A stretch of 64,000 bases of DNA from Acanthosepion pharaonis (Eukaryota; Mollusca; Cephalopoda; Sepiida; Sepiidae): assembly GCA_903632075.3 (NCBI GenBank), contig CAHIKZ030001813.1:4452501-4516500 (forward strand), read 5' to 3'. Of the stretch, positions 34,176 to 44,160 are shown piece after piece. A program made the position numbers and the translations under genes. The notes under the pieces were generated by a model that saw only the letters and a program-made list of their open reading frames with translations, was not told where the DNA came from and did no database searches. Within the stretch, counting starts at the first letter, position 1. Each line of letters starts with the position of its first letter.

Positions 34176-34374
34176 GGAAAATCATTACTGTTCGCAAAAC
34201 AAACTGTTATTGCAATATTCACTCTAAAAAAAAAGAATTGTTCTTAAAAGCAAAATGATGTCTGCAATAAAAAAACAAAAATAAAACAAAACAAAAATCA
34301 GATACTGAGATATCCGGAAGAGGCATGATATGTGGAATTAGAAAAATCTATCTTAGTGGAGGAAATAAAAGGTT

Positions 34375-34617
34375 GCTATTGTAGTAGGTTGCTATGTCTT
34401 TCTTTGGTAGACCAGATAGCATCCAAGGCTATAGAACCCGGTCTGTTTTGCTATTTATCCATAGCTTGCAGTTGGGGTGGGGGGTTTAAAAGAAAAGGAT
34501 TCATACCTTTCCCAACGTTATTAGCACGTAAGTGAATGTAATGGATTCGACTGGAATAGAAACTCAGCACTCCAATTCCCCAATCCGAGCCGCTAACCAT
34601 TACTCCACCGTGCCTCC
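34375..34617 (-). mobile_element. tRNA-derived SINE, minus strand
   Basis: On the minus strand, the head has GGAGTAATGGTTAGCGGCTC and a damaged B-box region. GAATCCATTACATTCACTTA, AAAGGTATGAATCC and GGTTCTATAGCCTTGGATGC follow. It abuts the LINE relic beginning at 34615. Confidence 0.75.
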
Positions 34618-35065
34618 AAACAAATACAAAAATTTAAATATCTGGAAAGAATTTTTAACAGAAGGAAAGTTCGACTCTGAAACCCGAAGGAACATTGAGA
34701 TAGGAAAAGATGACTTTAAAAAGCTAAGCAAGGTATGAAGAAACAAAAAACGTTTCGTTAGAAACAAAGAAAAGAATACTGAACCGCTACGTAATATCAG
34801 TCGTCTTATATATAGTCGTCTTATAGTCGTCTTATATGCCGGTGGATGCTGGAGAATCTCCTCACAGATGAGGAAGAAACTTGAAGCAACAGAAATGTGT
34901 TTCGACGTTTTAGAGAAAATAGAAACAAAAAGGACACATATTTAATATCAGAAAGAGAGTGTTGGTACTTATAGAGCATATAATGAGGAAAGAGGGCTTG
35001 AAAAATTTGATACTCACAAGACAGATAGAAGGCAAGAGGGACAGAGGAAAACAGCGCATCACCTT
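34615..35065 (+). pseudogene. LINE reverse-transcriptase C-terminal relic
   Basis: Readable in order: KNLNIWKEFLTEGKFDSETRR, IEIGKDDFKKLSKV, a stop, SSQMRKKLEATEMCF, and frameshifted RKEGLKNLILTRQIEGKRDR. A short local triplication of AGTCGTCTTATA lies at 34798-34835. It is truncated 5' and broken by stops. Confidence 0.8.
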
Positions 35066-35069
35066 CCTA

Positions 35070-35390
35070 CCGAGCTTGAGTAAATGGATGTTTTTCAGTA
35101 GAAAGCCGGAATTTATTGCCTTTTGTTACAGGGGAACATAATGTGGAATAGAAACTAGGAAAAAGAATGTTTAGCTGTGAATGAATGTTTTCATCAAAGG
35201 TTACTTCTGCTATTGCTTCTACTGCTCCTCCTGCTACTCCTCTTGATGTCGGAATATTTTTACGTCTTTCATCCGACGGCCGAGTCCAAATATTTTAATT
35301 TGTTAACTGTCATGATTTAGTAGGTAAATACGATCTTCTATAATTTGAGAATATGATTGTCTAGTCATCTTTCTTTTTGAATCATGTACT
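35070..35390. other. No feature recognised
   Basis: Spacer without a supported feature. Confidence 0.4.
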
Positions 35391-35394
35391 TTTA

Positions 35395-35490
35395 TTGTAC
35401 TTTCTCCGCAATATTTTCTCATTTTCTTTCAGTCTCAGTAACTTTATCTTAGTGGCTTTATCACCCTGCTGGGGGCAAAATGATTAAGAG
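35395..35490 (-). repeat. CCCCAAGCAAG-family repeat, fragment
   Basis: TTAGTGGCTTTATCACCCTG followed by CTGGGGGCAAAATGATTAAG is the reversed start of the repeat seen at 22676 and 41745. Confidence 0.5.
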
Positions 35491-36140
35491 AAAGTTAAAG
35501 CACAGATTATGCTTTGCACTCATAAACCGGAACGACAGTCTAAATGCGTTTTTTTTTTCTGTAAAGAGAAGTGATTGTTTGAATGTTAGCCTATACAAAT
35601 CTGTCGATTCTTGTAATATAGGAAAACAGTGTTTAAAAAGAAATGCTATCAACAAATCTGATGACTGAACAAAATTCCAGAAGCTTAACAAGAGCAATTT
35701 TGAGGATAGAAACTTGTGAACTAAACAGGTACAAAAAGCGTATTGGATGACGAATTGCTGCAATTGAGACGGTAACAACGTCCCCGCAACTATATAAAAG
35801 AAAAAACAGCATTTGGAACCAATCCCCTGCCTAACTTATACGCATCAACAGCAATCGAGTCCCAGTAGATTCCACAGCAATCAGCACTATGTTGCAAAAA
35901 AAAAAAAAAAAAAAAAAAGAAGGGCATGAAAGAAATAAAAAAAAGGTTGAAATTAGTCAAGCCCGAATCAGTTCCCATCTAAAATCTCTATTACGTATTG
36001 TAAATTGCCTTCTAACAAGCAAAAAAATGAGCTGAACCGTTGGGAACACATATGGAGGAAAGCGAACTTGGATACTAGCTATATGAAGAGTAGAAAGGGT
36101 AAACGCCAAGTAAGCTAAATCTGAGCATATGAATGGAAGA
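35491..36140. other. No feature recognised apart from a poly-A run
   Basis: A run of about 23 A lies at 35896-35918, possibly a retroposon tail, but no element body is identifiable next to it. Confidence 0.4.
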
Positions 36141-36148
36141 ATAATGGT

Positions 36149-36911
36149 GATTTTTTAAGTGTAGCTTAGATGTGTCACAATGCCGAAAGTTTGGAACAAT
36201 CAGTGACGAAGGAACTCCCTATTCAGTCATAATTAATTCAGCGAGACAATCTTGCTAACCACTACAACACATCGAAGTGCCCATGGTAATTTTCTAAGCG
36301 TAGCTTAGATGTGGCACAAAGCTGAAAGTGTGGAGCAATCAGTGAGCATCGAACTCACTACTCAATTGAAATTGATCTAGCAAGACAGTCTTGCTCAACA
36401 TTACATCAGGCTGAAAGGATCTTAATGATTTCCTATGCGTAGTTTACTCGTATCACAAGATCGAAAGTTTGGAGCACCCAGTGAGTATCGAAATCACTAC
36501 TCAATTGAAATTGATCTAGCAAGACAGTCTTGCTAAACATTACATCAGGCCGAAAGGATCTTAATGATTTCCTATGCGTAGTTTACTCGTGTCACAAGAT
36601 CGAAAGTTTGGAGCACCCAGTGAGTATCGAACTCACTACTCAATTAAAATTGATCTAGCAAGACAGTCTTGCTAAACATTACATCAGGCCGAAAGGATCT
36701 TAATGATTTCCTATGCGTAGTTTACTCGTGTCACAAGATCGAAAGTTTGGAGCACCCAGTGAGTATTACTCAATTAAAATTGATCTAGCAAGACAGTCTT
36801 GCTAAACATTACATCAGGCCGAAAGGATCTTAATGATTTCCTATGCGTAGTTTACTCGTGTCACAAGATCGAAAGTTTGGAGCACCCAGTGAGTATCGAA
36901 ATCACTACTCA
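36149..36911 (-). repeat. Tandem array of tRNA-like SINE units, young array
   Basis: Unit boundaries (GATTTTTTAA, GTAATTTTCT or GATTTCCTAT) fall at 36149, 36287, 36427, 36566, 36705 and 36835. The period is 138-140 bp; one interval is 130 because unit 36705 lacks the nine bases CGAACTCAC in its B-box. On the minus strand each unit has an A-box-like TGATGTAATGTTTAGCAAG, a B-box-like GAGTTCGATACTC, and the CTTTCGATCTTGTGACACGA block. Units from 36427 onward are almost identical, while the first two are closer to the older array at 18234-18835. Confidence 0.9.
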
Positions 36912-36914
36912 CAC

Positions 36915-37005
36915 AGTAAAAAAGTGGGAAAGTTAGCAGACTTACAGCAGCAAAAGTTGTGGAGAGACATGATAATCTACTCCATGAAAGGACATATCCC
37001 AGAGA
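36915..37005 (+). mobile_element. LINE 3'-end remnant
   Basis: AAAGTTGTGGAGAGACATGA and CATGAAAGGACATATC match the LINE 3' end. The remnant directly abuts the tRNA-like array. Confidence 0.6.
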
Positions 37006-37009
37006 GTGA

Positions 37010-37013
<4 letters not shown>

Positions 37014-37045
<32 letters not shown>

Positions 37046-37065
37046 GAGAGACAGAGAGAGAGAGA
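37014..37065. repeat. (GT)n-(GA)n compound microsatellite
   Basis: A GT run to about 37042 is followed by a GA-rich run. Confidence 0.95.
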
Positions 37066-37069
37066 CGAG

Positions 37070-37625
37070 TTGACACCAACAGAAATGTCGCTATATTTGG
37101 CTAGGATAAATGCGAGGTATTTGAGGCCCGACCGTTTCGTAACCTTAAGGTATGCCTTGAGAATTCTGGCTGCTGTTCAAGAGATGGTAGTGATGTCGAG
37201 GGTCATGAATTGTTCCTTTACCTAGTAAATGGTTGGCAATATTCTAGCTGGCCAAATATTCCCTGAATGCGTGGGTCGATATTTTGTTCGCTGGTCCGGT
37301 TTGTCGTAACCGATGTCAGCACAGATAGTGATGCGTTTTGGATAGCTGCTCCTTATTTGTCCAATATGCGCAGTTGTCCTGTTTTCATCAGCTGACAGCT
37401 CTCAGGCAACGAGTCTTAATGGGTCATTGTAATGCAATCTGTGACACGAAAATCGACAGAAGCAGTGAGCTAATGAAGCCGCTTTTCTTCTGTAAGCTGA
37501 TACGATTTATTAATTGATAGTTTTCAAACCAGTCCCGCGAGATGTGCATGTGGGCGTATCTGACACTATTGATGAGAGAAGTGTTGACGCAGGCAGGTTT
37601 TAAGGATTCATCTTTTCAACGGACT
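37070..37625. other. No feature recognised; fairly balanced composition
   Basis: This stretch is less AT-rich than its neighbours and reads for stretches on both strands without a recognisable domain. It is a possible relic of a mobile element. Confidence 0.35.
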
Positions 37626-37629
37626 CACT

Positions 37630-37830
37630 CTTGCGTGGGAAGTGGGATTGGCGTGTCGAGTTCAAGTCTTGGCCGTTGCGTTCGCTTTCGCGCAAATATA
37701 TTTGCATTGAGCATAAATCAATCCCCCCTCCACCAGCAATTACAAGTTAATAGCAGGGCAGACTATTCTTTCTAGATTTGAGACAACTTGGACAACTCTG
37801 AATTCAAAACCACTTGGGGTGAGACTAGTA
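37630..37830 (+). mobile_element. tRNA-derived SINE
   Basis: B-box-like GAGTTCAAGTCTTGG, then the CGCTTTCGCGCAAATATATT block, and a distal block AACTCTGAATTCAAAACCAC shared with 12480-12510. The A-box side is weak. Confidence 0.65.
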
Positions 37831-37888
37831 ATACTGTTAAAAATTTAGCAGACTATTATTTTTTCGAGGAAGTGTATCTCTGCTTGGA

Positions 37889-37919
37889 CTTCCATCTGAC
37901 CTTCGAAGTCAGATGGAAG
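37889..37919. repeat. Perfect 12 bp hairpin
   Basis: CTTCCATCTGAC and GTCAGATGGAAG enclose a seven-base loop CTTCGAA, which itself contains the palindrome TTCGAA. Confidence 0.9.
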
Positions 37920-38194
37920 ACTAAACTAGGAAGTCGATTTTGATTGGCTGAGCCAGCGTTGGAAGGGTAAGTATAGATAAAGGTTTTTGAGTGAGTTGTT
38001 TCTTAATCGTCAAATAATGTAGACGTGTTTTCTTTCGTGTCGGAATATTTTCTATCTGTAAATATGCTGCCAAGAGTTGATAAGCCGTAAAAAAATGAAT
38101 CAATCATTTCAATGTTTATTAAATTCATATAAAAAAAGGTGTTGATTAGAATCTGACTAGGCAGTAGTCATAAACTCGATTTGTTTTTGTTTTA

Positions 38195-38505
38195 ATGTTC
38201 TTTCCTTTCAAGATGTAGATGATGGCTTTCCACACTTTCGGATATTTTTGAATTCCCCCAGCAGTTTTGTAATTCACCATTGTCCTTAATCTTAGATTGG
38301 CTGCCATCCAAGGATTGAGAGCACAGTCTCCCTTGATACTTAATTCACACCTGTACCAGGTTAATAAAAAAATAAATTCATGCTTTTGCAAAAGTCGTTA
38401 GTGTGAAAGTGAACGCAAATAAAGAGACTGAAATTTGAACTCGATTGACCGATTCCATTTTCTGTGCGAATGACCGTTAAGATACCTAACCATCCAGCCT
38501 ATCTG
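38195..38505 (-). mobile_element. tRNA-derived SINE, LINE-tail type
   Basis: On the plus strand the tail comes first: TTTCCTTTCAAGATGTAGAT followed by GATGGCTTTCCACAC, the reverse of the LINE 3' end. Then come GCTGCCATCCAAGG, the CAAATAAAGAGACTG area and a head remnant TTTGAACTCGATTGACCGAT with GATACCTAACCATCCAG. The minus-strand A and B boxes are partly recognisable. Confidence 0.7.
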
Positions 38506-38954
38506 ATTACTTGTGATTAAACAACTCCTTGTTGAATATATTTGATTTCGGGTAACAGCTGGTAGGACTAATAAAACTAATAAAACTAGTAAAGGGTGAA
38601 GTTGGTAATAGTGGTGATAATGGCAACAGGCGGTATTTTACTGCCAACCGACATAGACAGAAGCGTGTTGGAAACTCAGCGTACTCCAGTTGTTGCGAGA
38701 AGATAGCCTCTAGCTATAAAATAGCCTCTAACCATCTAATCAGCAATATTGTGTTCAGTGTGAGGCTGTTTCGTTACTTTCTGCTTGATCTTTTTAACGT
38801 TTTCTGTTGAAATGTTTCGCTTAGTGAAATAATTTAACAGGATTTGATTTAAAAATTCTTGTGTATGAGAAAACAGAGGTTGAAATTTAGTGACCAAGTC
38901 TTTGCCTAGAAAATATCTTAGACATTAACTAGCAAAAAAAGCTAGATTGCACTA

Positions 38955-39110
38955 CCGTATATACGCGAGTATAGGGCGAGTTTTATTATCATCTTTTATG
39001 CAAAAATAGGAGGTCGACAGGTAATTTTTTTATGTAAAAACGTTCAGGGGTAGCACTATATATGAAGTCGGGGATATCTGATAATTACGAAAAAAAATCA
39101 GATTAATTTT
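38955..39110 (+). mobile_element. DNA-element terminus-like sequence (TACCGTATATACGCGAGTATA)
   Basis: CTACCGTATATACGCGAGTA followed by GGGCGAG is a terminus type that I associate with dispersed DNA elements in animals. No partner terminus is found downstream, so only a fragment is claimed. Confidence 0.4.
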
Positions 39111-39124
39111 TTCCGAGTGAAAAA

Positions 39125-39440
39125 TTCCCTTGTTTTAGTGCCATGTCCCTTCAAGACATAGGGTACTATGGCACACTACATTTCTTTTCTTTATTATCTG
39201 GGAATTGTCATATTTTCTTAGGAAAAATAGTGTAGTGGTTTTCTGTTGCCTTTCCACCGGCACTGAAAGCAGAGTTGTTTTTCTTCTAGAACACAGTTTA
39301 CTTTATCGTTTAACCCATAGCTAAGAAAAAAAGAGATGGGGTCATATATTTCTCAGGTACATTTGAGGAAAAAGTGAACCCGGTAGACTAGGAGAGAATT
39401 TGAACGTGGTTTGCCGATTCTGTTTTGGAATTATGTAGCA
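39125..39440 (-). mobile_element. tRNA-derived SINE, LINE-tail type
   Basis: On the plus strand the order is: GTGCCATGTCCCTTCAAGAC (reverse of the LINE 3' end), AATAGTGTAGTGGTTTTCTG, CGTTTAACCCATAGCTAAGA, GATGGGGTCATATATTTCTC and the head remnant AATTTGAACGTGGTTTGCCG. Confidence 0.75.
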
Positions 39441-39464
39441 TAGAATGCTGAACAATATCTTTAG

Positions 39465-39830
39465 AAATGAAGAAGAGACATGAATCGGCAGTGATACCGA
39501 TCAATACTTAGAATGTCATCAACAGAATATGTGAATAAGGAGGAAGTTTTCTTTTTTTAAAATCATTTCACCCCAAGCAAAGGAATAAAACGCAAGGGTT
39601 TATTGAGTGATACAGATTATACGAAAAAAAAAAAAAAAGAAAAAAAGAAGACTCGTTTTATGGCAAATAGGAGCTACAAAGAAAGATATATTGACAATCA
39701 GAACGAGAATGTTGATATTTCTTTGACACATAAAGAAGAAAGAAACCTGGTGAATGTAACACTCATAGGGAACAATAAAGGTAAGAAAAGCAGGAGGAAA
39801 CATCGAATAACTTATTTATTTGTATGAAAT
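39465..39830 (+). pseudogene. LINE reverse-transcriptase C-terminal relic, strongly decayed
   Basis: A KKRHESAV-like start, an interrupting CCCCAAGCAAAGG-repeat fragment and poly-A-rich stretch (39560-39655), then the readable HKEERNLVNVTLIGNNKGKK and RRKHRITYL, the equivalent of RKEGLxNLxLxGxxxGKR...RxTYL in the other copies. Confidence 0.6.
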
Positions 39831-39869
39831 GATATCATATGATCAAAAGAAACAAAATGTATTTGAGCA

Positions 39870-40425
39870 GCAAAAATCAGGAGGCCGTGGAGGGCCATAA
39901 ATCATTCATGTCCCTTCTGGACAGGGCACATAAAAGAAGACACTTTAATAAAGGAATAATAGACACTTTAATAAGGAATTGAAACAAGAAAGAGTATTCA
40001 TGGTTGCTTCTTTTTAAATATGCAATATACGAGGAAGGAATTTGCGGAGAGTCATGATCCACCATGTCAAGAAGGGACATAGTACATAAAAGAAAATTTA
40101 GTAAAAGGGATTGAGACGAAAATAGGGAAGAGTCATGGCTGCTTCTTTTTAACTATCCATTATATTAAAGGAGGAAGTTGTGATCATCCATGTCCGGAAA
40201 GGACATGTCACATAAAAGAAGACACTTTAATAAAAGGATCTGAAAAGAGAACAAATAGTATTCATGGTTGCTTCTTTTTAACTATCGAATATACGACAGT
40301 AGGAAGTTGTGGAGAGCCATGATCATTCATGCCCTGAAGGGACATGGTACATAATTAAGACACTTTAATAAGAGGAACTGAAACGAGAATAAGGAGTATT
40401 CATGATTGGTTCTTTACTTTTTTCT
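39870..40425 (+). repeat. Tandemly amplified LINE 3' ends, about four units
   Basis: Each unit contains the LINE terminus (GAGAGTCATGATC, CCATGTC, GAAGGGACATGG, CACATAAAAGAAG), then GACACTTTAATAAAAGGA and TATTCATGGTTGCTTCTTTT, then TATCGAATATACGA and back to GGAAGTTGTGGAGAGCCATG. Unit length is about 115-160 bp with indels. The array follows the decayed LINE at 39465. Confidence 0.8.
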
Positions 40426-40868
40426 ACAAGGAAATATATGTCACAATAACTAATGTGTAAAATCTATTTAATATTTTCAAGTAACTATCAGCCATTCGGT
40501 GCTACGAGGATTTGAAGCTACTATAGTGAAGTAGAAAGGGAAATTGCATATAAGAATCAATCTCTTATGCGTAACGAACACTTTGAATTCCGTTTAGTCA
40601 TTTCTTAGATTAGTTGTCAAGAGCGTTGTTTCTTTCTTATTCAACCGAATAAAATTGATGATAATACCAAGTCGCGAACTGAAAAGTAATTTTTTCATAA
40701 TAGTTATCATCACAATAGACATTTGAAATAATTCTCATGGGTAACGAAAGCACACAATAACATGAAAGAAAGAGATTTTTAAACCAATTGCAGTAACGTG
40801 ATGTATGAGTCATGTGATCGTAAGACGTTATGTTAGAAATAAAATGCTGTTAAGAAGATGCAAACTAA
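40426..40868. other. No feature recognised
   Basis: AT-rich spacer ending at the Helitron target site. Confidence 0.4.
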
Positions 40869-41641
40869 TCTCTATCTATAAAAGGCAGGATGTGTGTGTG
40901 TGTAACGAATGCACGGCCGCAATTTTCGACGGATTTGCACCAAAATTTACATGCACATGCTCCAAGTTAGCGGAAAGGCCAAGACCGACGTTGATTTTCC
41001 CAACTCCCATAGATAGTGGAAATAATCGATTTTTTCATGCTTATACGGCAGTTTTCATGTAGTTTGCGGCCATTTTCTACTGGCCAGAGTGAGAGCCTAT
41101 AGCTGGCTGCCACAAATAGGCAGGAAGATTCTATTGGCCAGCGTGGGAGCCAACAGCTGACTGACACGATGTTAACTAGCATGCTAGCATGCAAAAAAAA
41201 AAAAATCTATAGCTGCATTCGTCACAAGTGGGAAAATTTAAATCTGCATGGCACTTTACTCCACTTGGCTCATTCGCTTGCTTAAACTCAACATTGATTC
41301 TTATTCCGCAGAACTGGGTTGGGTGTGAAAAAGTATCTGTTGTTAACATTCTTTTTTCATTCAGTTTTTCCAGTTACGAGTCCTTTTTTAAAGCTGATCG
41401 TTTTGTGTTCATTTTGTTTAGTTCTTTTTTCGTAACAGATTTAATGTTTAGTATAGCGCTTAGAAAAAATTCGCAGTGTGAGATAGGCAAGAAGTAAGGC
41501 ATGTAGCAACATCAGCACGGCAAAGGGCACTCCTTTAAAGGCAAGAAAGGGCAAAAATATTTTAAGTCAAGTGATAGCGATTGCTGTATGAGTCGTACGA
41601 TTTTTGAATCAAGCACGGGCAACGCAGGCCCATGCTGCTAG
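40869..41641 (+). mobile_element. Non-autonomous Helitron, 773 bp
   Basis: The 5' end TCTCTATCTATAAAAGGCAG follows an A, with a GTGTGTGTGTGT stretch just inside. The 3' end has a hairpin AGCACGGGC / GCCCATGCT (41612-41636, one mismatch, 7-base loop), a G, then CTAG (41638-41641) followed by T. This matches the Helitron rules: insertion between A and T, 5' TC, 3' hairpin plus CTRR, and no terminal inverted repeats or target duplication. There is no Rep/helicase coding sequence inside, so an autonomous helper would be needed. An internal imperfect duplication (CTGGCCAGAGTGAGAGCC / TTGGCCAGCGTGGGAGCC) lies at about 41077-41150. Confidence 0.85.
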
Positions 41642-41744
41642 TATAAAATAAACATGAACAGAAATGTCCACATATCCCATAATATTAACGTGACTCAATG
41701 ATTTGACTGATATTTTTATATTTCCTTCTAGATTCGCCTATCAT

Positions 41745-41905
41745 CCAGTTCAAGTTTTAATAGGAGTAGAGGTTTAACCCTTGTTTCTTGTTTAGGATTG
41801 GGTTTCTTCCTTCTAAATTCTTGTTATTCTCTTTCACTCCCAGTAGCTCCTTGCGAATTAGTGGCATTATTGCCTTACTTGGGGTTAATTGATTAAAAAA
41901 TAAGT
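41745..41905 (-). repeat. ~150 bp dispersed repeat (CCCCAAGCAAG family), reversed
   Basis: The reverse complement starts CAATTAACCCCAAGTAAGGC and continues with GGGAGTGAAAGAGAATAAC, CCAATCCTAAACAAGAAACA and AAACCTCTACTCC. The order is identical to 22676-22830. Confidence 0.7.
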
Positions 41906-41929
41906 AGGCGATCATACTTCGCCATAGAT

Positions 41930-42080
41930 TAATTTTCTTTGTTATCTTGGGAAAGCCTGTGGCGTGGTTTCCTTTAGTTTTTTCCAGTTTTGCGTTCAGA
42001 ATATTCCCTTTTCTAGACTAGCCAGAAAGACCCAGTATACCCTACTATTTAACTCATAGCTAGGAGAGAAGAGAGCAGGG
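41930..42080 (-). mobile_element. tRNA-derived SINE fragment
   Basis: TCTTGGGAAAGCCTGTGGCG, CCAGTATACCCTACTATTTA and ACTCATAGCTAGGAGAG are the central blocks of the SINE family read backwards. The tRNA-like head is missing. Confidence 0.6.
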
Positions 42081-42191
42081 CAAAAAACATAACTGACAAT
42101 TAGTTATAATAAACTAAAAACATTAGATAACCGAGTATTAATAGATACAGATGTTAGTTTATATTCTGATGCTTTTTAAAGGAGACAAATT

Positions 42192-42539
42192 TTATTCTTC
42201 GAATAGAAATGTAAGGGTGTAAAGAGAGGCAGGAATAAGTGCATGTAATAAAGATATATAGAACAGGTAAAGGTTAACCCTAGATTTAGAGAGGTTAAGA
42301 TCGTATTGGCCAAAAAAGCATCCTTTTGGGAGTCTGTTACACAAAGTAACACTACTGAGAAAGAAGCTCTCTTCCTGGAACTTCGTTGCTACCAATGGAA
42401 TATAAAGGGGATGCAGATGAGTTGAATTTGTGTACGTGGCTTGGCGGGTCATAGATTTGAAGGTCAGAACTAGTGGATATGAGGAATGCAGCTTGGCTGA
42501 ACATTTGCTATCGAAATAGCGATAAAGTAGCGAGGGCAT
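42192..42539 (-). pseudogene. Jockey-like LINE reverse-transcriptase C-terminus
   Basis: An open frame of 115 codons corresponds to the far C-terminus, with the pattern LLYRYFDSKCSAKLHSSYPL, RQATYTNSTHLHPLYIPLVA, FFLSSVTLCNRLP and YDLNLSKSRVNLYL. In jockey/CR1-type LINEs this is the familiar ...SFFPRTxxLWNSLPxxxF...LxxFKxxVxxxL ending. The upstream catalytic domain is absent, so it is 5'-truncated. The frame has stayed open to the end, implying fairly recent insertion. The tryptophan usual in LWNSLP is a cysteine here. Confidence 0.7.
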
Positions 42540-42959
42540 AGCAACATTTATTTGGGAAAATGTTGGTCGGTTAAAAAATAATCTACTACAACTTCGCGTA
42601 AACGCTTTTGAAACCTGTTAGATAGTGAGGACTGGGCAGCTTTAGCCCAGTGTATGGCAATCATAAAAAAATATTTGTGGCTTCATCTGTCCTAAGGATA
42701 TTTTACCATGAGAAAGACTAGCTTGCATAGAACAAAACAGGTAACAAAACAGAAGAGCTGACCCAACTGAACAAAGACAAGCAATTAATCTTATAATTCA
42801 GGAACTATCTCTGGAAAAGATACTGGAAAAAGATCGGTTTCTTGTACATTTCTAATAAGTGCATAAGTCCTCCTGCTGTGATGTATCTTTACAAGAGACA
42901 AAAAAATACAGTATTAGACTGAAGCCCCCCCCGTTCAAAACCCCTTTCATATAAACGAA

Positions 42960-43260
42960 ACGCCGTGATCTTATCGCCCACTATATAGCTATTTCCATGT
43001 CGAATGTTCTAACGAGTGGCATTCCCCACTTCCACCGGTCCTGACGTTCACAGCAAGAACTCGCCAGGTCACGTGCACTTGGACGAATCATCCTTATTCC
43101 CTTTGTATTCCATTAGTAAGGAGGAAGTTCGATTCCGAAAGCTTCTTCTCAAGAATCGCTACCGTGTGGAAGGGACTCTGGAGAGGGTGCTCTAAATCTC
43201 TTCAAGTCAAATTTCAATCGTGTTCTTTCCTACCAGTCATTTAAGTGTCACACACTTGGG
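42960..43260 (+). pseudogene. Jockey-like LINE C-terminal relic, broken copy
   Basis: CATTAGTAAGGAGGAAGTTC followed by GATTCCGAAAGCTTCTTCTC is nearly identical to 44365-44405. Frameshifts split LTFTARTRQVTCTWTNHP-like text from the RRKFDSESFFS part. It is in the same orientation as the copy at 44161. Confidence 0.7.
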
Positions 43261-43324
43261 CGATCATGACTGACGAGGCAGAAGAGTTTTCCCGCTGTAG
43301 GTTACAATTTCTTTCTGCGAACCA

Positions 43325-43490
43325 AGGCTAAAAAACCCAGTCTGTGCTGCTATTTAACCCATAGCTGGGAGGAGAAGAGATGGATTCATACCTTTCCCAA
43401 AGGTATTTGTACTTTCCCAAGGTATTTGTGCGTAATATAAAGAACTCAACTGGGATTCGAACTCGGCTCTCCGATTTCTCCATTATATTA
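43325..43490 (-). mobile_element. tRNA-derived SINE, minus strand
   Basis: On the plus strand: GCTATTTAACCCATAGCTGG, GAGATGGATTCATACCTTTC, a small duplication of the CCCAAAGGTATTTG area, and the head CAACTGGGATTCGAACTCGG with CTCTCCGATT. The B-box complement is well preserved. Confidence 0.8.
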
Positions 43491-43554
43491 CAACAAATCT
43501 TTCCTATATATCATCATAAGCAACACTTCCTACCTCCTATTCCGTTCAAACAAC

Positions 43555-43830
43555 AATCTCATTCAGTAACCCTCTACCTTGAGTTGTTCTTGAACCTTGA
43601 ATAAGGTGATGTTATATACCGTATCTATGAACACTAATAGGTATGTCCCAGTCTTTATAAATACGTTGGACACTATTGTAAATAGGAGTAATATGCTGTC
43701 TAAGTAGTTAATCACTAGCAGTGGTTTACCTACTTCACGCCGCTGGCGAGTATTGTATTTTGTTGATGTTATGAAGATTACCATTTCATTTCCAACCTCC
43801 GTTTTGGTTATTCCTCATTCAGTAACCCTT
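43555..43830 (+). mobile_element. Jockey-like LINE 3'-end fragments
   Basis: TTCAGTAACCCTCTACCTTG with AGTTGTTCTTGAACCTTGAA, and a second TTCAGTAACCC at 43819, match the 3' region after the copy at 44161 (TTCACTAACCATCTATCTTG, AGTGGCTCTTAGGCCTTGAG). Confidence 0.6.
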
Positions 43831-44160
43831 TCTAGGTTACAACATGTGAACAATTAGTAAAACAGTTTGAATCATTCGTTAAAATCAAAACTATGTATCA
43901 ATAACTTACGAGATTAATGGTATTAAAATAAAGAATAAAGTCATATTTCTTTCTTTTACTCTGGTCTCCCACTTTATTGATATACCAACTACGACATTTG
44001 AAATTTTTACCTCACCTCGTCTAAGTGAGTACTAATATAAAACTATCAATGAGGAACGTATTAAGGCTTTAAAGAGTACATAATAACTGAGTAGATAGAT
44101 ACAAAAATCACAGAGAAAGGACACACAATTGTAAACTAAGAATTTAGGACTTTTTATTAC

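Noticed and set aside
36149..36911. CRISPR array or tRNA gene cluster
   Set aside because: The units are about 139 bp with no repeat/spacer alternation. The tRNA-like heads lack a convincing cloverleaf and anticodon arm, so neither CRISPR nor functional tRNA genes are supported.
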